The notes under the pieces are model-generated. The model did not search any database. It saw only the letters and a list, made by a program, of their open reading frames with translations, and was not told the DNA's origin. DNA of 64,000 nucleotides, taken from positions 248,001 to 312,000 of the forward strand of contig NZ_SLWS01000007.1 of the NCBI RefSeq assembly GCF_004345645.1, given 5' to 3'. The stretch comes from Actinocrispum wychmicini (GTDB lineage: Bacteria > Actinomycetota > Actinomycetes > Mycobacteriales > Pseudonocardiaceae). Below, one piece after another: positions 17,754 to 27,577 of this stretch. The position numbers were made by a program, and so were the translations under genes. Position 1 is the stretch's first letter, and every line of letters begins with the position of its first letter.

Positions 17754-18431
17754 GTGTCATTTGTCGCGGCCGAGATCGTCGGACCGAGTGGTCGGGTCGT
17801 AGGTGTCGAACGAGATCCCGCCGCGGTGGAGGCGGCGCGACATCGCGCCGCCGTCGATGGCCATGGGGACGTCGTGCGATTCGAGAATGTCGAGTTGGCC
17901 GAATTCGACACCACCCACCGGTTCGACGTGCTGGTCGGCAGGTTCATTCTGCAGTACCTGCCGGATCCAGCCGCGGCGCTGAACCGTCTCGCCCACTTGG
18001 TGCGCCCCGGTGGCATCGTCGTGATGCACGACATGGATGTCAGCAACGCGGATGTGAGCAGGCCGCTCTGCCCGATCTGGAACGACTGCTACGCACTGCT
18101 CAGAGCGCTGTTCCGGGCCCATGGGATCGCACCGGATTTCGGGCGGCATCTCACGCGGGTATTCCTCGACGCCGGGCTGGGCTGGCCGAATGTCGAATCC
18201 GGTGCCATGACCGGCGGCAAACCAGGCTCGACCGTCTTCACCTGGCTGGGCAGCGCCGTCCAGGCCATCGAACCGCTGCTCGTCCAGGCCGGCATCGCCC
18301 TGCCCGACGGGGTGACCATCGATGACTCCCTCGCCGCCACCTTGGAGCGAGCGGTACTGAACAGCCGCGCCATGGTCCTGGGGAACACCCACTACGGGGC
18401 GTGGGTGCGTCTCGACAAGGGACTGGAGTGA
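17754..18431 (+). pseudogene. Class I SAM-dependent methyltransferase, motif I missing
   Basis: 225 residues from a GTG. Motif II (VVGVERDPAAVEAARHRAA), the post-II region and motif III (RPGGIVVMHD) are intact, and the C-terminal region (IWNDCYALLRALFRAHG...THYGAWVRL) is full. The glycine-rich SAM-binding loop (DxGxGxG) is absent. Upstream in the same frame the DNA reads DIDAGLR directly before DVSFVAAEIVGPSG, whereas homologues have about a dozen residues holding the loop between GLR and DVSF. No start codon exists upstream before a TGA. So this is a truncated or internally deleted, probably inactive methyltransferase. Its stop overlaps the prenyltransferase start (GTGA). Confidence 0.75.
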
Positions 18432-19214
18432 TTGTGCGGCGTACATATCGCTTCTCCCCCGTTCAGTTCCTGCGTGACATCAAGGTCACGGCCGACGCCA
18501 TCGACGCGGCGTACTCCGAATCCATGACCAGCACGGTGCTCAACGCGTACGCCGGCAGCTTTCGCGACGCTGCCGTTCTCTGGCGGACCACCGGCGCTCT
18601 ACAGCAACACCAGCACCGAACTTTGCGACTTCGACGCCGAGCAGGGGATCACCAAAACCTGGGTCTACCTCGGTGGCGTACGGCCCCTCGAACAGGTGCT
18701 CGGCGCACCGGACGTTCCCTGGACAATCCGCGGGCACGAACGCCGTTTCCGGGCGCTGGGCCTGGTCCGCGTGCGGCACGTGGCCGTGGACTACCGCGCG
18801 AACACCGTGAACCTCTACTTCCGGACCTCCCGCAAGATCACCCAGGACGACAGCGAGCGGTTCGTCTCCGTGGCGAACGGGAAGCCGCCGGGACCTTCCG
18901 TGTTCTCGGACATGGCGAAGTTCACGCCGCCGGACGGATACACCTTCTCGGTGACCATGGCCGTGGACAACGGCGACATCCAGCGAGTCGGCTTCTATGC
19001 GCTCAAGCTACCCACAGGCCAGTTTCCGGCCATCGGGCAACGGCTGGCCACCTTCTTCCGATCCGCTCCGTCCCGCGACGACGAGGAGATGAACGCCGTC
19101 GCCTGGTCCTTCGGCCCTGCCGGCAATGACTACATCAAGGCTGAGCGCGGCTATTGCGGGCGCCTGGTGGCGCTCATGAAGTCCTGGAACAGCCCGATGA
19201 CCGGCACGTCGTGA
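18428..19214 (+). pseudogene. CloQ/NphB-type (ABBA) aromatic prenyltransferase with internal deletion and frameshift
   Basis: The first frame (GTG at 18428) gives about 57 residues matching the family N-terminus and ending DAAVLWRTT near 18595. The family then resumes in another frame from ALYSNTSTELCDFDAEQG (about 18595) through TKTWVYLGGVRPLEQVL, RHVAVDYRANTVNLYF, VGFYALKLP and AVAWSFGPAGNDYIKAERGY to a stop at 19214. By comparison with CloQ from memory, about 45 residues between LWRTT and ALY are gone and the frame is shifted. The ancestral enzyme would have prenylated an aromatic acceptor with DMAPP. It lies between the damaged methyltransferase and an intact P450. Confidence 0.82.
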
Positions 19215-19380
19215 TCCCGTGGCGCAAATGGACGGTCGATGTCGGGCGGTTCGTCAGGCCGTAGCTCGGCGACGACCGGCCTTCCACCGATCAGCCCAAC
19301 CCGGCCGCCGGGGTTGTCTGGAACTATCGAGATGTCAGCTGCGCCAAGAGATTGCCGTGCGACCACTGGTGAGGATACAC

Positions 19381-20649
<1,269 letters not shown>

Positions 20650-20879
20650 GCTGATACCGAAGGTTGGTCCGACTGTGTGCCGGCTTCCGTCCCTCGCCGC
20701 CGACGTCCCGACGCAGACAGTCCGCAGAACCGGACACCGCTGCAGGATCACGGCGAGATCCGCCTGGTCGGACTCGGTGCGGTCACCGGCCGGGCGGATG
20801 ATCCATCCGATTACCTGGCGGGGTTTGGGCATCGCCACCGGGGTTGCGGTCGGTGGTGTGGCTCCGGTGCGCCGTGTTT

Positions 20880-21104
20880 CGGCTGGATGCCGCCGTAGAC
20901 CGCGTCGGCTTTCGCCTGGTCGCCGGAGAGCCGGACCACGGAGAACTCCGTGCCGCCCACGAGACCCGGTTCGATGTTGGTCACGCGTACGCCGGTTCCG
21001 TGCAGGTTCAGGCTGAACTGGTGGACGAACGCCTTGGTGGCGCTACACGTTCCCGCCCGGGAGCGCACCCCCTCAGTGATCATGCCGGCCACCACTATCC
21101 GGCC
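20880..21104 (-). pseudogene. Short-chain dehydrogenase/reductase remnant
   Basis: The minus frame encodes about 75 residues of an SDR core: GRIVVAG, then ATKAFVHQFSLNL and HGTGVRVTNIEPGLVGGTEF and DQAKADAVYGG. The Tyr of the YxxxK motif is Cys (TCSATK). A few residues are missing after SLNL, and both ends, including the Rossmann glycine motif, are absent. It is dead. The rest of 20650-21331 holds nothing else I can support. Confidence 0.7.
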
Positions 21105-21331
21105 CAGACACGTCCCCGTGCACGTGCAGGACTTTGTCACACTGTCTGGCTCACCGTCGTCCCAATGACCCCCCGTCGAACCGCCGATCAAAGGCTGGGT
21201 GCCACGCTGATCGATCGGTTCGCGGCGAGGTGACCAGTGAACGTACTGGAATGCCAGGAGAGGGTGGGTGAATGCCGACGGGCTGGACTACGCGCCGCCC
21301 GTCCCTCCACCGAGTACTGCGGGAGGGGTCG

Positions 21332-22333
21332 TTAGTCGGCGGTAAGGAGGCGCTGTAGCCAGTTGCGGCGCGCCGCGACAGCGGCCTTGCTGATCCGCGC
21401 CTCGGGAACCTCCCGATCGAACGCATGGATTCCGCCGGGCCACACGTGCAACTCGGCCCTGCCGCCCGCCTGCCAGATCCGGCCGGTGTAGCCGAGGACC
21501 TCATCACGTAGGCACTCGGCGGAGCCGACATCGAGGAACGCGGGCGGCAGGCCGGCCAGGTCGGTGGCGCGTGCGGGCGCAGCGTACTGCGGTACGTCTG
21601 CTCCGCCCTGGAGGACGCCGAGCAGCGCGCTCCAGCCGAACAGGTTGTAGCTGCGGTTCCAGAACTCGATTCCATCCATCTGCATGGCCGAGGCACTGTC
21701 GTTGCGGTCATCGAGCATGGGCGACATCAGCAACTGGCCGAGCAAGCGGGGACCGCCCTTGTCGCGCACGGTCAGGGCGAGCGCGGCGCTCAGGCCGCCG
21801 CCAGCGCTGGGGCCCATGACGACGATGCGCTCCGGGTCGATGCCGAGTTCGTCCGCGTGGTCGGCGGCCCACAGCAGGCCAGCGTAGGCGTCGTTGATCT
21901 GGGCGGGATAGGGGTGCTCGGGCGCGAGCCGGTAGCCAATCGAGATCAGCGTGGCTCCGAACCGCTCGGCCGTGTCAAGAAACTGGTCGAGCCCGGTGCG
22001 GTGATCGTTGCAGAAGAAGCCGCCACCGTGGATGTAGTAGAGCGCCGGCCGCGGTGCGGGCGCGCTCGCGGGCGTGCAGATCAGCAGCGGGATCTCGGGG
22101 TCGCCGTGCAGACCGGGCACCGAGGGCTGGGAGACGGTGAAGCGCCCGCCGCGGCTGACGTCCCCGAGCACGGCCACCGCAGCCTCGACCTCCGCCCGGA
22201 TCCCCGGCAGCATCTCGAGGCTCATCGACGCCAACTCCGGCTCTTCCGCCATGTAGGCGTCATAAGCGACCTGAAGTTCGACATCGAGTGGAACGGGCGT
22301 GGCAGGCACAGTCTTCCCCGGTTCAAGATTCAC
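21332..22333 (-). CDS. HSL-family alpha/beta hydrolase (esterase)
   Basis: A 333-residue protein of the hormone-sensitive-lipase (plant GID1-like) family. Residues about 98-102 form the HGGGF oxyanion hole. GPSAGG near 176 carries the nucleophile Ser; the acid is Asp in LDVGSAECLRDE and the base is His in GGIHAFD. No signal peptide, so it is intracellular. Such enzymes cleave short-chain acyl esters, including natural-product esters. The start is a GTG at 22333 with only a weak ribosome binding site, so the exact N-terminus is uncertain. It stands alone, about 460 bp downstream of the CynX-like transporter on the same strand. Confidence 0.9.
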   Translation of the reverse strand: MNLEPGKTVPATPVPLDVELQVAYDAYMAEEPELASMSLEMLPGIRAEVEAAVAVLGDVSRGGRFTVSQPSVPGLHGDPEIPLLICTPASAPAPRPALYYIHGGGFFCNDHRTGLDQFLDTAERFGATLISIGYRLAPEHPYPAQINDAYAGLLWAADHADELGIDPERIVVMGPSAGGGLSAALALTVRDKGGPRLLGQLLMSPMLDDRNDSASAMQMDGIEFWNRSYNLFGWSALLGVLQGGADVPQYAAPARATDLAGLPPAFLDVGSAECLRDEVLGYTGRIWQAGGRAELHVWPGGIHAFDREVPEARISKAAVAARRNWLQRLLTAD

Positions 22334-22794
22334 GCGCGCACGCTAGTGCCCTCGTCCCTCACGCGTCAGCCGATTTTCCACACCTCGCCGATCACGCAGC
22401 TGCCGACACCAAGGTCCGGATACCGCCCACCGATCTGCACCGTCACAAGCAACCGCCATCGGCATGTGCGGACGTGTCCGACGCGCGATCAGCGACATGA
22501 GAGGGCAATTGGGTGCCGAGATCGAAGAACTGGCCGATCGAGCCCTGGCCAAGCTCAACGACGTCCGGAAGAAATGGCTCGCCACCACATGACGAAGCTG
22601 TCCGGTCCCAGTCAACACATCAATTGTTCCGATCGCTTCGCGGCAGAAGCGGATGTTGAGAAACATGACGACAATTGCCCGTCGACAAAATTGAGACATC
22701 TGTCCTGTTGTGCGACGCGGCATTGCATGGCCTGTGCGGGTGGAGTTGGCCCACTGTCGGCGCTGTGACCTGCGGTCGCAGGCCGATAGTGGAT
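22334..22794. other. Intergenic stretch with a possible 42-residue ORF
   Basis: The only protein-like frame is plus strand 22464-22592, encoding a 42-residue charged, helix-prone peptide (MCGRVRRAISDMRGQLGAEI..., ending VRKKWLATT). It lacks a Shine-Dalgarno and may be the tail of a lost gene. An imperfect CAATTGT/ACAATTG pair near 22620-22675 is the other structure seen. No assigned function. Confidence 0.35.
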
Positions 22795-23994
22795 TCATGG
22801 AGTGGAACTTTCGCCGGTTGGCGTAACGGTCGGTGGATGTACTCCCTGAGCGAACCGTGGTCGTCCGGCGGCGAAGGAAAGGGCCACCTGCGCCAGGCAG
22901 ACACCGATCATGACCAGAATCGGCCTCGACCAGGAGCCGGTGGTGTCCCGCAGGACACCGAGCAGGAACTGGCCGCCGGCGGCGAGGAGGTAGCCGCCGC
23001 CCTGTGCCAGCGCGGACAGTGTGGCTGTGTCGGCGGTCGATCGTGTTCGCAGGCTGAACAGGGTCAGCACCAGAGGGAACACCCCGCCGCCCACGCCGAT
23101 CAGGACCGCCCAGAGCCACGGAACTGTAGCCGGTGCTTCCAGGAGGCCGGTGAGACCGAGGATCTGGAACACGGTCAGGCCGACGCCGAGGTACCCCTGG
23201 CCGCGCATCCGGGTCGCGAGGACAGGAACGAGGACGTACACCGGAACGCCGATGAGGACGGTGACGGCGAGCAGCACACCGGCCTGCGCCGACGAGAAGC
23301 CGGCGTCGCGGTACATCGCGGGCAGCCAGGCCATCACGACGAACGCGAGGAGGGACTGGGTAGCGAACAGGAGCGTGACCGCCCACGCCACCGGGCTGCG
23401 CATCATGGCCCGCGCCGAGACCCCGGCCTCGGCGGGCCGGACGCTTCGGCGTACCTGGGGCAGCCAGGCGAGCAGCGCCACGACGGCGAGCACAGACCAG
23501 ACGGCGAGGCCACCCCGCCAGCCACCGGTGATCCCCGCGATGGGCACGGTCGCCGCCGCGCCCATCGCCGCGCCGAGTGAGAGGACTGCGCTGTATGTGC
23601 CGGTGACCTCGCCGATTCGGTCCGGGAACTCGGTTTTGACGATCACAGGGACAAGTACGTTCGCGGTGGCGATGCCGGCACAGGCGAGGAACGTGCCGCC
23701 GAGCAGCGTTCCCTCGCCGCCGGCCACGCGGACCAGCAACCCCATCGCCAGCAAGCCGAGCGAGAGTGCCAGTCCGGCCGCCGCGCCGACCCGACGGACC
23801 AGGCCCGGCGTCCCCACGGCGACCAGGCCGAAGCACACCACGGGCAGTGTCGCGGCGATCGACGCGGTGACGGCCGAGAGCCCGAGGTCGGCGCGGGCCT
23901 GGTCGAGCACCGCGCCCAGACTGGTAACGGCCACCCGGAGGTTCGCCGCGATCAGGACGACTCCCGCCAGGACGGCCAGTCGCCGTTCGGTCAA
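22795..23994 (-). CDS. CynX/NimT-type MFS transporter
   Basis: A 399-residue membrane protein with about 12 hydrophobic segments. Its opening LAGVVLIAANLRVAVTSLGAVLDQ is the N-terminal signature of the CynX/NimT (cyanate/2-nitroimidazole) MFS family. The TTG start shares four bases (TTGA) with the stop of the uridine-phosphorylase-like gene, so the two are translationally coupled. Context suggests it moves a nucleoside, a nucleobase or a breakdown product rather than cyanate; no cyanase is nearby. The Pro/Thr-rich tail is cytoplasmic. Confidence 0.85.
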   Translation of the reverse strand: MTERRLAVLAGVVLIAANLRVAVTSLGAVLDQARADLGLSAVTASIAATLPVVCFGLVAVGTPGLVRRVGAAAGLALSLGLLAMGLLVRVAGGEGTLLGGTFLACAGIATANVLVPVIVKTEFPDRIGEVTGTYSAVLSLGAAMGAAATVPIAGITGGWRGGLAVWSVLAVVALLAWLPQVRRSVRPAEAGVSARAMMRSPVAWAVTLLFATQSLLAFVVMAWLPAMYRDAGFSSAQAGVLLAVTVLIGVPVYVLVPVLATRMRGQGYLGVGLTVFQILGLTGLLEAPATVPWLWAVLIGVGGGVFPLVLTLFSLRTRSTADTATLSALAQGGGYLLAAGGQFLLGVLRDTTGSWSRPILVMIGVCLAQVALSFAAGRPRFAQGVHPPTVTPTGESSTP

Positions 23995-24755
23995 GCCACA
24001 CCGGCCCCTACGGCGGTGTGAACCAGGCGGCGCATCGCCGCCACCGCGGTGTCGTACAGCGGCTCCACGGCCGGTGCGGGCCCGCCGTCGCGGACGGCCT
24101 GCTCACTCCACATCATCACCACACTGCCGGTTCGTACGTTCAGCACGGATCCGACGATGAAGACCGCCGCGGTCTCCATCTCCGAGCAGATGGCCCCGCC
24201 CCGGCGCCAGATGCCGAGGCGTTCGGTCAGTTCCGCGGCGAGGGGCATCCGTTCGGGCTCCATCTCGCCGTAGTACGAGTCCTTGGTGTGCACGAGCCCG
24301 CACTGGTGCGGTACGCCTTGACCGGCCGCTGCCTCCTGGAGCGCTCGCACCACGTCGGTCGTCGCCACCGCGGGGAACTCGACGGGCAGGTACTGCTTGG
24401 TCGTTCCCTCGTCCCGGATGGCACCGGTGACGACGGCGAGTTCCCCGTTGCGGGTGTTGGGCCGCATCGAGCCCGACACGCCCACGCGGATCATCGTGCC
24501 GACGCCGAGCGCGGCCAGTTCCTCGACCGCGAGGGCGGTCGACGGCCCGCCGACGCCGGTCGAGGTGACCACCACGGTCTCGCCGGCCAGCGATCCGCGC
24601 CAGGTCTCGAACTCGCGGTTACGCGCGACGAACGTGGGTTCGTCGAGGCGCGCGGCGATCGGGGCGACCTGTTCGGGGCTGTTGGGCAGCAGTGCGTACC
24701 CGCCGACGTCCTCAGCGCGTAAGTGCAGATGGTGAGCACGGTTCTCGGTAGTCAT
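23991..24755 (-). CDS. udp: Uridine-phosphorylase-like nucleoside phosphorylase
   Basis: A 254-residue member of the PNP/UDP family. TSTGVGGPSTALAVEEL is the conserved phosphate/ribose-binding block of Udp, RVGVSGSMR follows, and SEMETA is the ribose-binding E-M-E motif. It should phosphorolyse a pyrimidine (or other) nucleoside to base plus ribose-1-phosphate in the cytoplasm. The ATG at 24755 has GGAGG seven bases upstream; the longer frame to 24815 would run into the operator palindrome. It heads a two-gene arm with the CynX-like transporter, divergent from the FCD regulator and ABC transporter genes. The gene symbol is by similarity only; base specificity is not readable here. Confidence 0.85.
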   Translation of the reverse strand: MTTENRAHHLHLRAEDVGGYALLPNSPEQVAPIAARLDEPTFVARNREFETWRGSLAGETVVVTSTGVGGPSTALAVEELAALGVGTMIRVGVSGSMRPNTRNGELAVVTGAIRDEGTTKQYLPVEFPAVATTDVVRALQEAAAGQGVPHQCGLVHTKDSYYGEMEPERMPLAAELTERLGIWRRGGAICSEMETAAVFIVGSVLNVRTGSVVMMWSEQAVRDGGPAPAVEPLYDTAVAAMRRLVHTAVGAGVA

Positions 24756-24804
24756 CCGACCTCCATGTGCGTCAGGTGTCGCACAGTATCGTCTGAGAAC
24801 CAGT

Positions 24805-24826
24805 ACGTTCGTCAATCTTGACGAAC
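24805..24826. promoter_or_regulatory. Perfect 10-bp palindrome operator (CGTTCGTCAA-tc-TTGACGAACG)
   Basis: The two 10-bp arms are exact inverted complements around TC. The site sits between the udp-like start (24755) and the FCD-regulator start (24881), 49 and 54 bp from them. It is the natural operator for that regulator, controlling both arms. Confidence 0.75.
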
Positions 24827-24880
24827 GCTGTGACGCTGATTACCTTCGCCACAACAGCCAAGACGAGTGGGGAGGGGAGC

Positions 24881-25627
24881 GTGCAACACACGCCACCGAT
24901 CACGTCCGCGCTGCTTGCGGCCCTGAGTACGCAGGCAGGCCCGCTCGGCGCCCGTGCGGCCGCCGGGTACCTCCGGGACCGCGGGTTCGACGTCAGCGAA
25001 TCGACCGTCAGCCGGTTGCTGCGCGAACTGGACGACCAGGGCCTGACCCAGCCGCTCGGCAAAAAGGGTCGGGTGCTGACCGAGGAGGGCCGCCGGTCCG
25101 CCGCGAACCTGTTGCTGGACAGCCGCCGGTCGGCCAGCTTCGCCAAGGCGCTGAACCTGCGTGACGTCCAGGACCTCGTGGACCACCTGGCCGGGCGGCG
25201 GGGGATCGAGCGGGAGGCCGCACGGGCCGCCGCGCTGCGGGCCCAGCCGGAGGAGATCGCGCAGCTGCGCTCGATGATGGAAACGACCGGCTCGGGCCGG
25301 TGGCAGGAACGGCTCGGCTTCCACCGGGCCATCGGCCATGCGTCGCACAACAAACAGATCCAGGCGGTCACCAGCACGCTGTTCGACGAGCGCCTGGATC
25401 CGTTGGAACACCTGCTGATCCTGATCGGGATCAAGCAGGAAGCGCTGGTGCGGTGGGACAAGGAACACCGCGACATCGTGTCGAGCATCTCCGAGCGGGA
25501 TCCGGATGGCGCCGAGCGACTCATGGTCGTGCACCTGGACGGGATGATCCGCGACACCGAGCACTTCGCCAACAGCGGAAACGCTCATGTGATCCACGCG
25601 CTGCTCGCGGAGATCGAGCCCGCATGA
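24881..25627 (+). CDS. FCD-domain transcriptional regulator with unusual winged-helix N-terminus
   Basis: A 248-residue protein. The C-terminal 150 residues are an FCD-type all-helical ligand domain (FHRAIGHASHNKQIQAVTSTL; HRDIVSSISERDPDGAERLM). The N-terminal winged helix (SALLAALSTQAGPLGARAAA, SESTVSRLLRELDDQGLTQP) does not have standard GntR wording; it resembles the NrpR/DUF-type wing that precedes FCD in some actinobacterial regulators. I chose the GTG at 24881 behind GGGGAGGGGAGC; a TTG at 24818 would put the palindrome inside the gene. It probably represses both divergent arms and senses a pyrimidine or degradation product (inference). Confidence 0.82.
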   Translation: MQHTPPITSALLAALSTQAGPLGARAAAGYLRDRGFDVSESTVSRLLRELDDQGLTQPLGKKGRVLTEEGRRSAANLLLDSRRSASFAKALNLRDVQDLVDHLAGRRGIEREAARAAALRAQPEEIAQLRSMMETTGSGRWQERLGFHRAIGHASHNKQIQAVTSTLFDERLDPLEHLLILIGIKQEALVRWDKEHRDIVSSISERDPDGAERLMVVHLDGMIRDTEHFANSGNAHVIHALLAEIEPA

Positions 25628-25682
25628 AACCACCGTCCCGCACACAGGCGTGACCGGGACACCGTTCGGGAGCAGATCAGCA

Positions 25683-26726
25683 ATGACCCAGACCATTTCG
25701 CAGTACCGGGTGAGTAGACGCTCACTCCTCAGGACCGTGGGGCAGGGAGCGTCGGTGGCCGCCGCCGGGATGTGGCTGGCCGGCTGCGGCACAAGCGGTG
25801 ACGTGGCCGCTGGCTCGTCCGCCGCCAAGGGCCGGGTGTCGGTGAAGCTCGGCTGGATCCCGAACGTGGAGTACTCCGGCATCTTCCTTGGCGTGCAGAA
25901 CGGGTTCTACGCCCGGCAGGGGCTGGAGGTCGAGGTTGTCCCGGGTGGACCGAACTCCGCGGTCGTGCCCCTGGTGACCACCAACCGGGTCAGCGTCGGT
26001 ATCGAGGCGATCCCGGAGAACGTCGTCACCGCGGTCAACGGCGGCGCGAAACTCAAGATCGTCGGCGCCGGGCTGGTGCGAAGCCCGGAGTGCTGGGTCT
26101 CGCGCGCCGAGAGAGCGGTGCGGACCCCGCAGGACATCGAGGGCAAGAAGCTGGGCGTGACCCTCTCGGGCAAGAACACCGCGCTGGTGTTCATGCGGAA
26201 GAACGGCGTAGACGTCGGCAAGGTGACGCTCGTACCGATCCAGTTCGACCCGGCCCCGCTCGCGGCCGGGGAGGTCGACGCCATCTGGGGATTCGCGTCC
26301 AACCAGCCCGTCTCGCTCGGCCTGCGTGGCATCCAGACCCACGTGATGCCCCTGGCCGACCACGGTTTCAACCGGATGCAGAGCGTGTTCTTCGTTTCGC
26401 AGGCCACCCTCGACGATCCCACCGGCCGGGAGAACACCCGGAAGTTCCTCGCTGGCAGCAAGCAGGGCTGGGACGCCGCGGTCAAGGACCACCAGCACGC
26501 GGCTCAGGTGACGATTGAGCGTTACGGCAAGGACCTCGGCCTGAAGCTTGACGAACAGATCCAGGTGATGTCAGCCATGGCGCCGTACGTGACCGGCCCG
26601 GACACCGGCTCGAAAGGACTGCTCTGGATGTCCGACACGCTCATCGGCGAGACGATCGAAAGCCTGGGCAGCATCGGCATCACGGCCGACAGGTCCCTTT
26701 TCACCAACGAGCTGCTCGAGGGATGA
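25683..26726 (+). CDS. NMT1/THI5-like ABC substrate-binding lipoprotein (Tat)
   Basis: A 347-residue protein. Residues 11-35 combine a Tat motif (SRRSLL) with a lipobox (LAGC, Cys35), so it is exported folded and lipid-anchored. The mature part is the SsuA/THI5-like fold: VKLGWIPNVEYSGIFLGVQ, NGFYARQGLEVEVVPGG, then GKKLGVTLSGKNTALVF. This family binds thiamine pyrimidine precursors, other pyrimidines, riboflavin-type compounds or sulfonates; the enzymes next door argue for a pyrimidine-like ligand. Start ATG at 25683 with GGAG about 10 bases upstream. The stop overlaps the ATPase start (ATGA). Confidence 0.88.
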   Translation: MTQTISQYRVSRRSLLRTVGQGASVAAAGMWLAGCGTSGDVAAGSSAAKGRVSVKLGWIPNVEYSGIFLGVQNGFYARQGLEVEVVPGGPNSAVVPLVTTNRVSVGIEAIPENVVTAVNGGAKLKIVGAGLVRSPECWVSRAERAVRTPQDIEGKKLGVTLSGKNTALVFMRKNGVDVGKVTLVPIQFDPAPLAAGEVDAIWGFASNQPVSLGLRGIQTHVMPLADHGFNRMQSVFFVSQATLDDPTGRENTRKFLAGSKQGWDAAVKDHQHAAQVTIERYGKDLGLKLDEQIQVMSAMAPYVTGPDTGSKGLLWMSDTLIGETIESLGSIGITADRSLFTNELLEG

Positions 26727-27577
26727 GCGGACCGGATTGGAGGGAAGCCGTGCTCGAAACCGCGATGCGAGCGGGTGCGAACCCCGGCGGTGACTCACCG
26801 CCGGTCGACGGAATCGGAATTCACGGTCTGAGCAAGACCTTTCTCGACGGCACCGGGAAAGTCGAAGCACTCCGCGAGTTCACCCACGAGTCCCGCCGCG
26901 GTGAGTTCCTGGGGCTGCTCGGCCCCTCGGGATGTGGCAAGTCCACGATCCTGCGTGTCCTGGCCGATCTGGAGACACCGACCAGCGGAACGGTCACCGT
27001 CCACGGGCTCACTCCGCGAGAGCTGCGCGAACGGCACGGGACCGGCGTCGCCTTCCAGGACGCCGGCCTGTTGCCGTGGCGCACGGTGGAAACGAACATC
27101 CGTCTGCCCCTGGAGGTGGCGGGCCGCCGGGACGACAAGGAGGTCGCCGACCTCATCCGCCTGGTCGGCCTCACCGGGTTCGAGAGAGCCCGCCCGTCCC
27201 AGCTGTCCGGCGGTATGCGGCAACGGGTCTCGCTCGCCAGGTCCCTGGTCACCCGGCCCGAACTGCTGCTCCTGGACGAACCGTTCGGCGCACTGGACGA
27301 CCTGACCCGCCAGCGGCTGAACTTCGAACTCCAGCGGATCTGGACCGAACGAGGGACGACCACCGTACTCGTGACGCACGGTATCGCCGAGGCGGTGCTG
27401 CTCTCGGACACCGTGGTCCTGATGTCCCCGCGCCCCGGGACGATCGTCGAGGTCGTCCCGATCGACCTGCCCAGGCCCAGAACCGCGGAGATGCTCCAGG
27501 ACAGCACGTTCCACTCGCTCTGCGACGAGCTGGCCCGCAAGCTGTTCGCGGGCAACGGAGACGGAACGTCGCCATGA
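26723..27577 (+). CDS. ABC transporter ATPase (nitrate/sulfonate/pyrimidine type)
   Basis: A 284-residue nucleotide-binding subunit. Walker A is GPSGCGKST, the Q-loop lies in VAFQDAGLLPW, the signature is LSGGMRQRVSLARSL, Walker B is LLLLDEPFGALD and the switch is VTHG. Length and the AFQDAGLLPWRTV wording match the SsuB/TauB/ThiZ group that pairs with NMT1/THI5-like binding proteins. It overlaps the genes on both sides by four bases, so binding protein, ATPase and permease are one translational unit. Confidence 0.93.
   Translation: MSGPDWREAVLETAMRAGANPGGDSPPVDGIGIHGLSKTFLDGTGKVEALREFTHESRRGEFLGLLGPSGCGKSTILRVLADLETPTSGTVTVHGLTPRELRERHGTGVAFQDAGLLPWRTVETNIRLPLEVAGRRDDKEVADLIRLVGLTGFERARPSQLSGGMRQRVSLARSLVTRPELLLLDEPFGALDDLTRQRLNFELQRIWTERGTTTVLVTHGIAEAVLLSDTVVLMSPRPGTIVEVVPIDLPRPRTAEMLQDSTFHSLCDELARKLFAGNGDGTSP

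Noticed and set aside
22343..24001. 552-codon minus-strand frame
   Set aside because: It overlaps the CynX-like transporter in another frame; the transporter frame has membrane helices and coupling to udp, this one is Arg-rich noise.
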